Assembly (NCBI GenBank): GCA_021784595.1
Contig: JAJYHT010000091.1
Span: forward strand, 1 to 64,000
Direction: 5' to 3'
Origin: Bacillota bacterium
Lineage (GTDB): Bacteria; Bacillota; Sulfobacillia; Sulfobacillales; Sulfobacillaceae
DNA length: 64,000 nucleotides
This document shows, piece by piece, positions 50,840 to 59,921 of the stretch. The first letter of the stretch is position 1. Each line of letters begins with the position of its first letter. Below the pieces are notes generated by a model. It saw only the letters and a program-made list of their open reading frames with translations. It ran no database searches and was not told the origin of the DNA. The position numbers were made by a program, and so were the translations under genes.

Positions 50840-51759
50840 GCTTTTTCTTGAACCCAGAGCTCTGGGCTCTCACCGTAACGGTGTCTGTACCGTTAATTTA
50901 TGCCTCCTTGGGCGGCATGTTTTCTGAACGCGGAGGGGTCGTCAACATTGCCATGGAGGGCATGATGTTGATGTCGGCCTTTGTGTCGGTGGCGTTCGCG
51001 TATGCTAGCCATAATGCCTGGATTGGACTTTTAGCCGGGGTGGCCAGTGGCGCCGCGATGTCATTGCTGTTTGCATGGGCGACACTAAAACTTCAAGCCG
51101 ACCAAGTCGTGGTGGGAATGGCCATCAACCTTTTGGCCCTAGGCTTGACCGGCTATTTTCTCGATGCCTTCTATGGCTATAACGGCACTCCCATCTCCAC
51201 TCCGTCCTTGCCTACCTGGCATTTGAACGTTTTATCGCATCTTCCCGTCTTGGGTCCCGCTTTGGCCCAAGAAAATGTCCTGACGTATTTATTGATTCCT
51301 ACGTTGTTAGGCGCCCAGTATGCCTTGTTTCGTACTCCCTGGGGTCTAAGGCTGCGCTCTATGGGTGAAAAACCGGAAGCCGGCCGGAGTGCGGGTCTCA
51401 GTGTCCTCCGCTACCGACTCTCCGGAGTCCTGCTGTCGGGCATCTTGTCGGGTATTGCTGGGGCATATCTGTCGATCGGTGTCCTCAACAGCTTTAATGT
51501 CGACATGACTGCGGGTCGAGGATACATCGCATTGGCCGCCATGATCTTTGGGAATTGGAAACCCAAGGGCGCGCTCATGGCCTCCTTGATTTTTGGATTT
51601 CTGTCCGCGGCCAGTATTCAATTGCAGGGCTCCATAATTCCCTCCGACATTGTATTGATGGTCCCCTATCTGTTAACCGTTGTAGCAGTGGCTGGCATTG
51701 TAGGACGTACTACCCCGCCTGCTGCCGACGGTATTCCCTATCAAGAGGAGTCACTTTAA
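50836..51759 (+). CDS. nucleoside ABC transporter permease (YufQ/NupC type)
   Basis: A 307-residue second permease. GGMFSERGGVVNIAMEGMMLMSAF is the family signature, followed by further membrane helices and the TAGRGYIALAAMIFGNWKPKGA motif near the end. ATG 50836 overlaps the previous stop. The next gene, psuG, starts 1-2 bases after its stop, so transport and breakdown are co-transcribed. Confidence 0.9.
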   Translation: MSFFLNPELWALTVTVSVPLIYASLGGMFSERGGVVNIAMEGMMLMSAFVSVAFAYASHNAWIGLLAGVASGAAMSLLFAWATLKLQADQVVVGMAINLLALGLTGYFLDAFYGYNGTPISTPSLPTWHLNVLSHLPVLGPALAQENVLTYLLIPTLLGAQYALFRTPWGLRLRSMGEKPEAGRSAGLSVLRYRLSGVLLSGILSGIAGAYLSIGVLNSFNVDMTAGRGYIALAAMIFGNWKPKGALMASLIFGFLSAASIQLQGSIIPSDIVLMVPYLLTVVAVAGIVGRTTPPAADGIPYQEESL

Positions 51760-51760
51760 T

Positions 51761-52660
51761 ATGGTTGATTATCCGTTTGTTATCCGCCCCGAAGTACATG
51801 ATGCGTTAGAGAGCCACCAACCGTTAGTAGCCCTGGAAACGGCGGTTTTGACGCATGGCTTGCCCTATCCCGACAATATCGAAACCATGACTCACATGGC
51901 TCAAGAGGTGCGAAAGAGCGGCGCCATCCCCGCCGTGATTGGCCTTAAGCAAGGGGAGGTTGTGGTGGGTTTAGAATCCCCCGAATGGGAAGAAATTCTC
52001 ATCGAGCCTGAAAAATGCTCTCTTCGTGATTTAGCTCCTGCCGTGATGCGGGGCAAAAACGGCGGCACCACGGTGGCTTTAACCGCCTATGTGGCACACC
52101 GCGCCGGCATCCGTGCCTTTGCCACAGGCGGCATCGGGGGCGTGCACCGGGGGGCCCAGGACACTTGGGACATTTCAGCCGATTTATATGCCATGCACAC
52201 GTTGCCCGTCATTATTGTGTCCTCCGGTGCCAAGAGCATTTTGGACATACCAAAAACGTTGGAGTTTTTGGAATCTCTGGGTGTTCCGGTGGTGGGCTAC
52301 CGCACGCCCGAAGTGCCCGGGTTTTACGTCAGTACCACCGGACATGCGGTCTCTACCACGGTGCAACATCCAAAGGAAGTGGCTGAGATGCATCGTGTCA
52401 TGCAAAGCGTCGGAATGCAGCAGGCTTTGCTATTGGTTCAACCCGGCCCCCTGCCCGTTGACAGCAGTCTGGTGGAATCTCTGATTGCACAAGCGTTAAA
52501 GGCTGCTGCTCGAGAGCACGTGTCAGGCAAAGCGATGACACCTTTTATGTTGGGATATCTCAATCAGGAAGCTGGCGATATTCTCAAACGCTCCAATATT
52601 GCACTATTGATAGCTAATGCGGCGCTCGCCGGAGAAGTGGCAGTCACGCTTTATGCTTGA
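51761..52660 (+). CDS. psuG: pseudouridine-5'-phosphate glycosidase
   Basis: A 299-residue enzyme that splits pseudouridine 5'-phosphate into uracil and ribose 5-phosphate. ALETAVLTHGLPYPDNIE, GKNGGTTVALTAYVAHRAGI, FATGGIGGVHRGA and SGAKSILDIPKTLEFLESLGVPVVGY are the PsuG motifs, including the catalytic Glu and the Lys of the active site. Normal length. The indigoidine synthase A domain name also applies to this family. It lies between the nucleoside permease gene and a PfkB kinase gene. Confidence 0.93.
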   Translation: MVDYPFVIRPEVHDALESHQPLVALETAVLTHGLPYPDNIETMTHMAQEVRKSGAIPAVIGLKQGEVVVGLESPEWEEILIEPEKCSLRDLAPAVMRGKNGGTTVALTAYVAHRAGIRAFATGGIGGVHRGAQDTWDISADLYAMHTLPVIIVSSGAKSILDIPKTLEFLESLGVPVVGYRTPEVPGFYVSTTGHAVSTTVQHPKEVAEMHRVMQSVGMQQALLLVQPGPLPVDSSLVESLIAQALKAAAREHVSGKAMTPFMLGYLNQEAGDILKRSNIALLIANAALAGEVAVTLYA

Positions 52661-53459
52661 TGTACTGGTGCTTGGCGACAGCGCTTGGGATACGGTCGTG
52701 CGAATTGCAGAACCGCTTCGGTTTAACGGCGACATTGGGGCAGCCATCCAGGGCAGCCCCGGCGGTCAGGGATTAAATGCCGCCACCGCCGCCCGAAAGG
52801 AAGGCGCGACGGTAGGGCTGATTACCCAGTTGGGAACGGATGCTCAGAGCGACGCCCTGTTGCAGAGAATGACCGAGATGGGGATTCATCCACTGGCATT
52901 GACTCGCCAGGATCCCTTGACGCAAGTGGTTGCCATTGTCCGCCCTGACGGCGAGCGAGCGTTGCTGACCGAGGCCGGAAGCGGACCGATGGCTACTCCT
53001 CCCCTTGACATCACGGCTCAAGTCCTAGTGATCTCAGGGTATCTGCTCGATCGTCCCGGTGGCCCACAACGTATGGAAGCATGGGCCTGGTGGGCTCGAT
53101 CCCGACACATGACCGTCATCTGCGATCCCTCCCATCCCCAATTGGCACCGAAACTTTTGCCTGTGCTGCGTCAGGCGCACTGGCTTGTGCCCAACTTATT
53201 GGAATGGCAGGCTCTGGGGCAGACTTTTTCCGGGTCGGTTTTATTAAAGCGTGGGGCTGAAGGTGCAGACCTTATCATCCAGGGAGAGGTACGGCAGATT
53301 CCATCCCCTCCCGGTCCCATTGTTGACACCACTGGGGCAGGCGATGCCGTTTTGGGTTCCTTTGCCGCGCTATTGGCACTCGGACTTCCTCCACTTGAAG
53401 CCGCGCGCCAAGCCGTGGTGCGTGGCTGGTCGGCCTGTGCCCATATGGGTGCCGTGTAG
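52653..53459 (+). CDS. psuK: PfkB-family kinase, probable pseudouridine kinase
   Basis: A 268-residue ribokinase-fold kinase. N-terminal VLGDSAWDTVVRI, GGQGLNAATAARKEGA (ribokinase first signature) and C-terminal DTTGAGDAVLGSFAALLALG with the catalytic Asp. ATG 52653 overlaps the psuG stop by 8 bases. In psuG neighbourhoods such kinases phosphorylate pseudouridine to feed PsuG; in general PfkB proteins act on ribose or other sugars, so the specificity is from context. Somewhat short for PfkB but complete in motifs. Confidence 0.85.
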   Translation: MLDVLVLGDSAWDTVVRIAEPLRFNGDIGAAIQGSPGGQGLNAATAARKEGATVGLITQLGTDAQSDALLQRMTEMGIHPLALTRQDPLTQVVAIVRPDGERALLTEAGSGPMATPPLDITAQVLVISGYLLDRPGGPQRMEAWAWWARSRHMTVICDPSHPQLAPKLLPVLRQAHWLVPNLLEWQALGQTFSGSVLLKRGAEGADLIIQGEVRQIPSPPGPIVDTTGAGDAVLGSFAALLALGLPPLEAARQAVVRGWSACAHMGAV

Positions 53460-53589
53460 ACTAGACGCCACCCTATTGGTCAATTGGGTGTTCAGTAGAG
53501 TAATGAACGGAACTGTATCCGGGGTAGTACACGGGCAATGGGTGTTAACATCCGTGGTCTCGAGTTTTGACACAAACTTCTTCAAGATG

Positions 53590-53607
53590 CCCGCAGGGCA
53601 CTGCGGG
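53590..53607. terminator. hairpin between convergent psuK and VIT genes
   Basis: CCCGCA at 53590-53595 pairs with TGCGGG at 53602-53607 and is followed by TTATT. It lies in the 193-bp gap between two convergent genes and could stop both. Confidence 0.55.
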
Positions 53608-53652
53608 TTATTCCGCCTACCGAAGGGTGGATCGCTTGATTCTGTTTGGTCC

Positions 53653-54372
53653 CTAGAAGCCGACGGCGTGCACTAACTGACCTATGACGGCTGTGATAAA
53701 CATTGCGGCTGCCCCACCCAACAGCAGTCGCAACGCAGGTTTTAACGGGGATGTGCCCGATATCCTGGCACTGAGCAGGCCAGACCCAGCCAATCCTGCC
53801 AAGGTGACAACGACAATCAAAACCAGTCTGGCCGTGCCCGCGCCAGCGAGTGTTCCAAGAAAAGGAATCAGGCCGCCGGTAAAAAAACTAGTGGCTGACG
53901 CTATCGATGCTTGCAGTGGATGTGCAGCGGTGTCCTCGCTTTGCCCCACTTCGTCCCGCAGATGAGCAGCGAGCGGACCTGACGCATGCAATGCCACGGC
54001 CACTTGCTCGGCCAAATCAGGCGTTAATCCGCGGTGTTGATAGATGGCAGTGAGTTCACGCAATTCCCCTTCGGGGTCATCCTTTTGCTCTTGTTGTTCG
54101 CGGGCGCGATCTGCTTGTTCCACGTCAACTTGCGAACTGACGGAAACGTATTCTCCAGCCGCCATCGACATCGCACCGGCCGCCAGTCCGGCTAGTCCCG
54201 CGGTAACCACCGCGGCGGTGCTAGCTCCGCTAGCCGCCACACCCATCATCAGACTAGACACGGATACCAGACCGTCGTCCACTCCGAGCACCGCAGCGCG
54301 CAACCAACCGGTTCGCCCAGTACGATGTTCTTCACGATGCGGTTTTCGCTTGTTGAGCAAATCTTTTAGCAT
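53653..54372 (-). CDS. VIT1/CCC1-family iron/manganese transporter
   Basis: A 239-residue membrane protein. VLGVDDGLVSVSSLMMGVAASG near residue 28 is the VIT family start, with GAMSMAAGEYVSVSSQ in the second helix and a cytoplasmic helical segment with many Glu (EQKDDPEGELRELTAIY) that may bind metal. Three further helices close the protein. It should move ferrous iron or manganese out of the cytoplasm. Its promoter region is the 345-bp gap 54373-54717 shared divergently with the helicase gene, in which I see no other feature. Confidence 0.88.
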   Translation of the reverse strand: MLKDLLNKRKPHREEHRTGRTGWLRAAVLGVDDGLVSVSSLMMGVAASGASTAAVVTAGLAGLAAGAMSMAAGEYVSVSSQVDVEQADRAREQQEQKDDPEGELRELTAIYQHRGLTPDLAEQVAVALHASGPLAAHLRDEVGQSEDTAAHPLQASIASATSFFTGGLIPFLGTLAGAGTARLVLIVVVTLAGLAGSGLLSARISGTSPLKPALRLLLGGAAAMFITAVIGQLVHAVGF

Positions 54373-54717
54373 GCACGTCTCCCGGGTGGGTCCACAATTG
54401 TCTATTGTGAGACTACTACATTATAGAGTACATTTCGAGTTGGAGATTGCCCGACGCCGTCCAACTGAGAATCGCACTCATCTTGCTGTTGAACCGCGTG
54501 TCCAGCACTCCTGGCCGTGAAGCGTCTCCTCGCGCCTAAGTTGGTGTGCCTATTGTGTCACCGTCAGGATAAAAATACACTCTCGCTCATGCGTGCTGAT
54601 ATGATACCCTATCCCTGGTCTCCATTGCCGTCAGCTCCCCCTTTTATTAGACCGGAGGCCAGGTAATCAGACCTCAGAGAAGGTTAAAAACCTCGATTGA
54701 CATAGGGAGGAGCCGAA

Positions 54718-57700
54718 ATGAATTATGGCATTTATGAAAAAGTTATTGACCATCTCATGCAAGCACTGATCCATGGTCTTGATTCTGACCGCAACATCAT
54801 CGAGACATCCCCAATAGACGAGGCGGAATCTCCCGGCCTGCTTTCTCTCTATTTGGAACAAGTGGTTACTGTCGCCCTAAAGCGCCAAGGGGGAGACAAT
54901 GTGCTCGGCCGGCGCATTCAAATCGTCAACGCGCTAGTCAAGAAGCTAGCCGAGGAGACGGCAGATCCAGAGATTCTCACGGCGCAAGTGCATCAAGACG
55001 CCCGAGTTCTTCTCGCGCTGCTTGACAAGCGCAATGCCGCCCGCGTATTCTCCACCAATCCTGATTCGCGCACTGTGCGGCCTGTAACCTCACTATCCCA
55101 AAGCTCTCTCTTCACTGGCGCCCGGCACGAACCGAATATGGTCGGAGAACTTAAACGCGAGATAGTGAGTGCTGACCGCGTAGACCTTTTGGTCTCATTT
55201 ATCAAGTGGAGCGGATTGCGGCTGATGTGGGATGAGCTCAGGCAATTGACCGAATCCGGCAGGACGCTTCGCGTTATCACCACCTCCTACATGGGAGCCA
55301 CGGACATCAAAGCCATTGACGAGCTCATGACTCTTCCGAACACCACAGTACGGGTGTCTTACGATACCCAGCGGACGCGTCTCCATGCAAAAGCATATGT
55401 CTTCCATCGCGACACAGGGTACTCCACCGCTTATATCGGCTCGTCGAACATTTCCGCTGCGGCTCTCTTAGACGGCCTCGAGTGGAATGTGAAGGTGTCG
55501 CGCCAAGATCTTCCCGAGACTTTTGAGAAGATCGCAGGCACATTCGAGGGGTACTGGAATGACGGCGACTTTTTCCATTACGGGGTGGACGAGCGTGACC
55601 GATTGTTTCGGGCTTTAAAAGCTGAACACCGCGCCGGTGATGCCGACGCCTTATGGGTGCCATTCGACATTGCACCATATGGCTTCCAACGCCAAATTCT
55701 GGAGAAGCTCGCGGCGGAGCGTGAAGTACTCGGCCATTTTCGCAACTTGGTGGTGGCGGCAACAGGAACCGGGAAAACCGTTGTGGCCGCGTTCGATTAC
55801 AAGCGCTTCGCCAGCCGAAACCGGGTAAGGCCCCGCCTGCTGTTCGTCGCGCACCGCGAGGAAATTCTGCGGCAGAGTTTGGCGACATTTCGAGCCGTCT
55901 TAAAGGACCAAAATTTTGGCGACCTCTTCGTCGGGGGCCAGGAGCCACGCCAAGTCGGTCATCTTTTCGTCTCCATCCAGACGTTCAATTCCCGGGATCT
56001 GCCCCGGTATACCGGTCCTGACTATTACGACTTTATTGTGGTGGATGAGTTCCACCACGCTGCGGCCCCGAGCTACCAGCGCCTTCTCACCTACTATCAG
56101 CCTCAAGTGCTCCTCGGGCTGACCGCGACTCCCGAGCGGCTCGACGGACAGGATATCACGGAGTACTTCGACCACCGCATCGCGGCGGAAATCAGGCTGC
56201 CCGAGGCCATTGACCGCTGCCTGTTGGCCCCTTTCCACTACTTCGGAGTTTCAGACCTGGTGGACCTGAGAACACTGCGCTGGCAGCGCGGGGGATACGA
56301 CAAGGACCAATTAGACCGAGTCTACACGGGAAATCGCCGGCGGGCCGAGCTGATCATCCAGTCGTTGAGAAAATATGTCACAGACATCAACCAAGTGATT
56401 GGACTGGGATTCTGCGTGTCTGTGGCCCACGCGCAGTTCATGGCGCAGGTCCTCAATGAAGCGGGCATAGCGGCGCTTGCCCTCACGGCCGATTCCCCTG
56501 ATGACGACCGGCAAAACGCCAAACGCAACCTGACTCTCGGCCACCTGAAGTTCATCTTTGTGGTCGACCTCTACAACGAAGGGGTCGACATTCCCGAAGT
56601 CAACACCATTTTGTTCTTGCGGCCAACAGAAAGCCTGACCGTGTTCCTGCAACAGCTGGGAAGGGGGCTGCGTCTGACGGACTCCAAGGAATGTCTCACC
56701 GTCCTCGACTTTATCGGACGCTCCCACACCCGCTACCGTTTTGAGGAAAAATTTCGCGCCCTGTCGGCAACCACACAAAAAAGCGCCCGCCACGAGATCG
56801 AACAGGGCTTCCCCAACGTTCCCCGGGGCTCGTTCATCCAATTGGAAAAGCAAGCTCAATCCTATATCCTTGAAAATATCCGCCATTCCTTGGAGACCAG
56901 ATCTGGCTTGCTCAATCGCATTCAGTCTTTTTCGGAAGATACCGGCCTCGAGGCCACGTTAACCAACTTTTGCAATTACTACCGTCTCACAGCCCGCGAG
57001 TTTTACCGGAGCAACGTGCCGAGTTTTGCGCGGCTGCGCGTGCGGGCCGGGCTCGGCCATAATTGGGATGAACCGGATGAGAAGAGCATCACCCAAGCCC
57101 TCAAGAAGATAAGCGCGATAGACTCGCGGCGCTGGATTGCTTATCTGCTGGCCTGCCTCAACGGCGAGACCGCGGCAGCCCCGCACAACGCCCTCGAACA
57201 CCGCATGCTGCGCATGTTTCACTACACGGTGTGGCCGGCCACGCTGCCTGACCGCGGATTTTCCAATTTGACAGACAGCATCGCTCAAATACGGAAAAAC
57301 AGCCGGCTCACCGCGGAAATCAAAGAGATCTTGACCTTTAACTTAGAGCACCTGGACTTTGTCGATAAGCCCATTCACCTAGGCTTTGACCAGCCTCTCG
57401 ACCTCCATTGTTCCTATAGCCGCGATCAGGTTTTGGCGGGGCTGGACTTCTTCACGGACGATGCCAAGCCCGCGATGCGCGAAGGGGTTGTCTTCTTGGC
57501 CAATAAAAATCTGGACCTGCTCTTTGTGACCCTCAACAAATCCGAGAAGGATTATTCGCCCACCACCATGTACCAGGACCATGCAATTAGCGAGACACTC
57601 TTTCATTGGCAGTCGCAAAGCACCACCTCAGCCCATTCACGCACTGGCCAGCGGTATATCCATCACCGAGCAACCGGAAACCGCATCCTGCTGTTTGTGC

Positions 57701-57864
57701 GCCAGTACAAGACCGGCCCATCTGGCACGCTTCCATATGTGTTATTGGGGACGGTACAATATATGGCGCATGACGGATCGCGCCCCATGAGCATCACCTG
57801 GCGCCTCGACCACCCCATGCCTGCAGCGCTGTTTAAAGACGCCAATACAATGATTGTCAGTTAA
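54718..57864 (+). CDS. PLD-nuclease/SF2 helicase/DUF3427-type protein
   Basis: A 1048-residue protein. A phospholipase-D-like domain (about 135-285) has RLHAKAYVFHRDTGYSTAYIGSSNIS; an SF2 helicase follows with QRQILEKL, ATGTGKT (348-354), DEFHH (443-447), GLTATPER (467-474) and QQLGRGLR near 645; the C-terminal region (about 860-1040: VLAGLDFFTD, REGVVFLANKNLDLLFVTLNKSEKDYSPTTMYQDH, LPYVLLGTVQYM) matches DUF3427. Such single-gene PLD-helicase proteins are often found in defence islands and may cut or displace foreign DNA. ATG 54718 follows GGGAGGAG. It stands alone; no methylase or companion is seen. Confidence 0.85.
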   Translation: MNYGIYEKVIDHLMQALIHGLDSDRNIIETSPIDEAESPGLLSLYLEQVVTVALKRQGGDNVLGRRIQIVNALVKKLAEETADPEILTAQVHQDARVLLALLDKRNAARVFSTNPDSRTVRPVTSLSQSSLFTGARHEPNMVGELKREIVSADRVDLLVSFIKWSGLRLMWDELRQLTESGRTLRVITTSYMGATDIKAIDELMTLPNTTVRVSYDTQRTRLHAKAYVFHRDTGYSTAYIGSSNISAAALLDGLEWNVKVSRQDLPETFEKIAGTFEGYWNDGDFFHYGVDERDRLFRALKAEHRAGDADALWVPFDIAPYGFQRQILEKLAAEREVLGHFRNLVVAATGTGKTVVAAFDYKRFASRNRVRPRLLFVAHREEILRQSLATFRAVLKDQNFGDLFVGGQEPRQVGHLFVSIQTFNSRDLPRYTGPDYYDFIVVDEFHHAAAPSYQRLLTYYQPQVLLGLTATPERLDGQDITEYFDHRIAAEIRLPEAIDRCLLAPFHYFGVSDLVDLRTLRWQRGGYDKDQLDRVYTGNRRRAELIIQSLRKYVTDINQVIGLGFCVSVAHAQFMAQVLNEAGIAALALTADSPDDDRQNAKRNLTLGHLKFIFVVDLYNEGVDIPEVNTILFLRPTESLTVFLQQLGRGLRLTDSKECLTVLDFIGRSHTRYRFEEKFRALSATTQKSARHEIEQGFPNVPRGSFIQLEKQAQSYILENIRHSLETRSGLLNRIQSFSEDTGLEATLTNFCNYYRLTAREFYRSNVPSFARLRVRAGLGHNWDEPDEKSITQALKKISAIDSRRWIAYLLACLNGETAAAPHNALEHRMLRMFHYTVWPATLPDRGFSNLTDSIAQIRKNSRLTAEIKEILTFNLEHLDFVDKPIHLGFDQPLDLHCSYSRDQVLAGLDFFTDDAKPAMREGVVFLANKNLDLLFVTLNKSEKDYSPTTMYQDHAISETLFHWQSQSTTSAHSRTGQRYIHHRATGNRILLFVRQYKTGPSGTLPYVLLGTVQYMAHDGSRPMSITWRLDHPMPAALFKDANTMIVS

Positions 57865-58131
57865 CCCGGCGCCCATCTTTGGAGAAAATCCGCTACGCAC
57901 GGCTCTGACCCAAGTTCATCTGCCATAGACGGATAAAAGGTTTCGGTATCCACATGCTGGATTTGGCGTTGGCTAATTTTTCGGCCAGGGCGGTGCGTTG
58001 GGCGTAAAGCGAGGGCATTTAAGGGGATGACCATATCCCAGCAAACCGGGAACCTGGGGACTCCGGGTCTGGGTTTCGTCGCCAAGAACACGGCTCACCT
58101 CGCGCGGAGTGTCTTTGCACTCGTCATCGAA
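57865..58131. other. gap with a possible gene remnant
   Basis: The minus strand at 57861-58091 has an open frame with protein-like content (QRQIQHVDTETFYPSMADELG). A second frame over the same DNA (PSLYAQRTALAEKLANAK) is also protein-like, so this may be a frameshifted remnant. No ribosome site. Confidence 0.3.
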
Positions 58132-58464
58132 TTAAAGTATGGGAACAGGATTCAGTGTCACTACGACCACCTGCAATCCGACACCGGCCATGGCTACCAC
58201 CAGCGCCACCCCAAACGCGACCCACTGGGTGTTCGGTGAAAGCCCTATGCCAGCGGCAGAGAGGATTCGGCGCTTGAGCCCTACGATTATCATCAACTCA
58301 ATGATAGTGACCAGGAGGCTTATACTTCCAAGGCTCCACAACCTAGGGGTTGGATCCAAAATTTGAGAAGCCCCATTGTGCAATCCGAACACCCATGACA
58401 AGACCGTGACCAGACCAGGTAGTATCCAGTATCGCGGCCACAGTTGTTGGTTTTTCGCTCGCAT
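58132..58464 (-). CDS. small membrane protein
   Basis: A 110-residue protein with three hydrophobic segments (WILPGLVTVLSWVFGL, GSISLLVTIIELMIIVGL, VAFGVALVVAMAGVGLQVVVVTL). Start ATG 58464 is preceded by GAAGGAG; the open frame to 58491 is not needed. Function unknown. Confidence 0.65.
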   Translation of the reverse strand: MRAKNQQLWPRYWILPGLVTVLSWVFGLHNGASQILDPTPRLWSLGSISLLVTIIELMIIVGLKRRILSAAGIGLSPNTQWVAFGVALVVAMAGVGLQVVVVTLNPVPIL

Positions 58465-58916
58465 ATGCCCACTCCTTCCAATCTTGTGCAATCGGAAAGT
58501 TGCGCCCTTTTCCGATGTGCGCCTCAGAGCTTCTTATGATGATCATAACGCTAATCAAGGCCAATTTGTGTCCCTTCTATGAGTTGCCTCAGGAAAAAAG
58601 GGGGAGTGCAACAGTGAGCACCGATCGTCGAAAAACTCCCGGATAATGATGAACAGGGCTATTGATTCAGGCCGACACAGCTTGTAAGCCCGAGGTATAA
58701 GACCTGGCCATCCGCAGGATGCTTTGTCCCCCTCCCCAATCGTCCATCGCCCACCGGACGCGTAATGACAAGAAAGCTGACCAAGAAATCGCTTAAATCG
58801 ATTTCACCATGGCGACAAATCCTTGCAGTTGGGCTTCAATCGCATTTCAACGCGGATTAGCTATCAACTTCCCCCTGACAATCCTGGCGGATGCGACCAT
58901 AATCACTCTGGCCTGC
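58465..58916. other. gap without a gene
   Basis: About 450 bases between the small membrane protein and the end of the oligopeptide operon. I see no convincing frame or strong hairpin. Confidence 0.4.
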
Positions 58917-59921
58917 TCAATGGCCAAGTGCTTCTGACGGCCGGTCATCATACAGGTAGCACGCTGCATCGTGCCTGGCCGCGATGCTTTTGAGTTGCGG
59001 TTGACTGACCTGGCAACGAGCCATGGCGTGGGGGCAACGATCATAAAATACGCAGCCCTGACGATCCAAGAGCAGATTGGGGGCCCCGGTACTGGTTTCG
59101 GGAAGAGGTCCTTCCACTGGAGAACCGGGGGTGGCCGCTAGTAGCAACTGAGTATAGGGATGAGCGGGTTTCTTGACGATCTCCCCACTGTCTCCTGATT
59201 CGACAATGATTCCGCCGTACATGACTAGAATTCGGTCCGCGATGTAATACGCCGATGCTAGATCGTGGGTTATGTATACCATGCTCAGCCCAAAATCATT
59301 TTGCAAGTTTTGCAATAGGTGAAGTATGTCTGCCCGGATGGACACGTCCAGCATGGAAATTGGCTCGTCTGCCACCATAAATTCGGGATTGACGGCCAAG
59401 GCGCGGGCAATGGCGACCCGTTGCCGCTGCCCTCCGGACAACTCATGAGGATATTTGTCGCGAATCTCTTGCACAGGCACCAGCCCCACACGACTAAGCA
59501 ATGACTCTATCTTTTCTGACAGCGTGCCGGGCTCCTGGCTTTGGTGCAGTTGTAACGGCAGGGACAAATGCTGTGATACCGTATGGACGGGATTAAGGGA
59601 TCCATAGGGGTCCTGAAAAATCAGTTGTGCTGACTTGTGATATTGGTGCAATTTTCGTCCAGACCATCGAGCGACATCGGACCCGTTATAGAGAATCTGT
59701 CCACCCCATGGTTTTAATAACCGGACTAACGCTTTGCCAGTGGTGGTCTTGCCGCTGCCTGACTCCCCCACGAGGGCAATCGTTTCCCGCCGCCGCAAGT
59801 CCAAAGCTACGTGATTGACGGGCACAATCCATCGCGCTTTGGAAAACCGGGACGGTGCAGGAAACCGCACTTCTAAATCGCTAACACGTAACAAGACGTC
59901 AGTAATTTTGCTAGATGCCAT
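58917..59921 (-). CDS. oligopeptide ABC transporter ATP-binding protein (OppF type)
   Basis: A 334-residue ATPase: Walker A GESGSGKTTTGKAL, signature LSGGQRQRVAIARAL, Walker B FMVADEPISMLD, and the C-terminal oligopeptide-family tail with CVFYDRCPHAMARC, a four-Cys pattern typical of Opp/Dpp ATPases. ATG 59921 has GGGAGG 8 bases before it and overlaps the OppD-type gene by 11 bases; the frame to 59951 is not supported. Last gene of the operon. Confidence 0.92.
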   Translation of the reverse strand: MASSKITDVLLRVSDLEVRFPAPSRFSKARWIVPVNHVALDLRRRETIALVGESGSGKTTTGKALVRLLKPWGGQILYNGSDVARWSGRKLHQYHKSAQLIFQDPYGSLNPVHTVSQHLSLPLQLHQSQEPGTLSEKIESLLSRVGLVPVQEIRDKYPHELSGGQRQRVAIARALAVNPEFMVADEPISMLDVSIRADILHLLQNLQNDFGLSMVYITHDLASAYYIADRILVMYGGIIVESGDSGEIVKKPAHPYTQLLLAATPGSPVEGPLPETSTGAPNLLLDRQGCVFYDRCPHAMARCQVSQPQLKSIAARHDAACYLYDDRPSEALGH

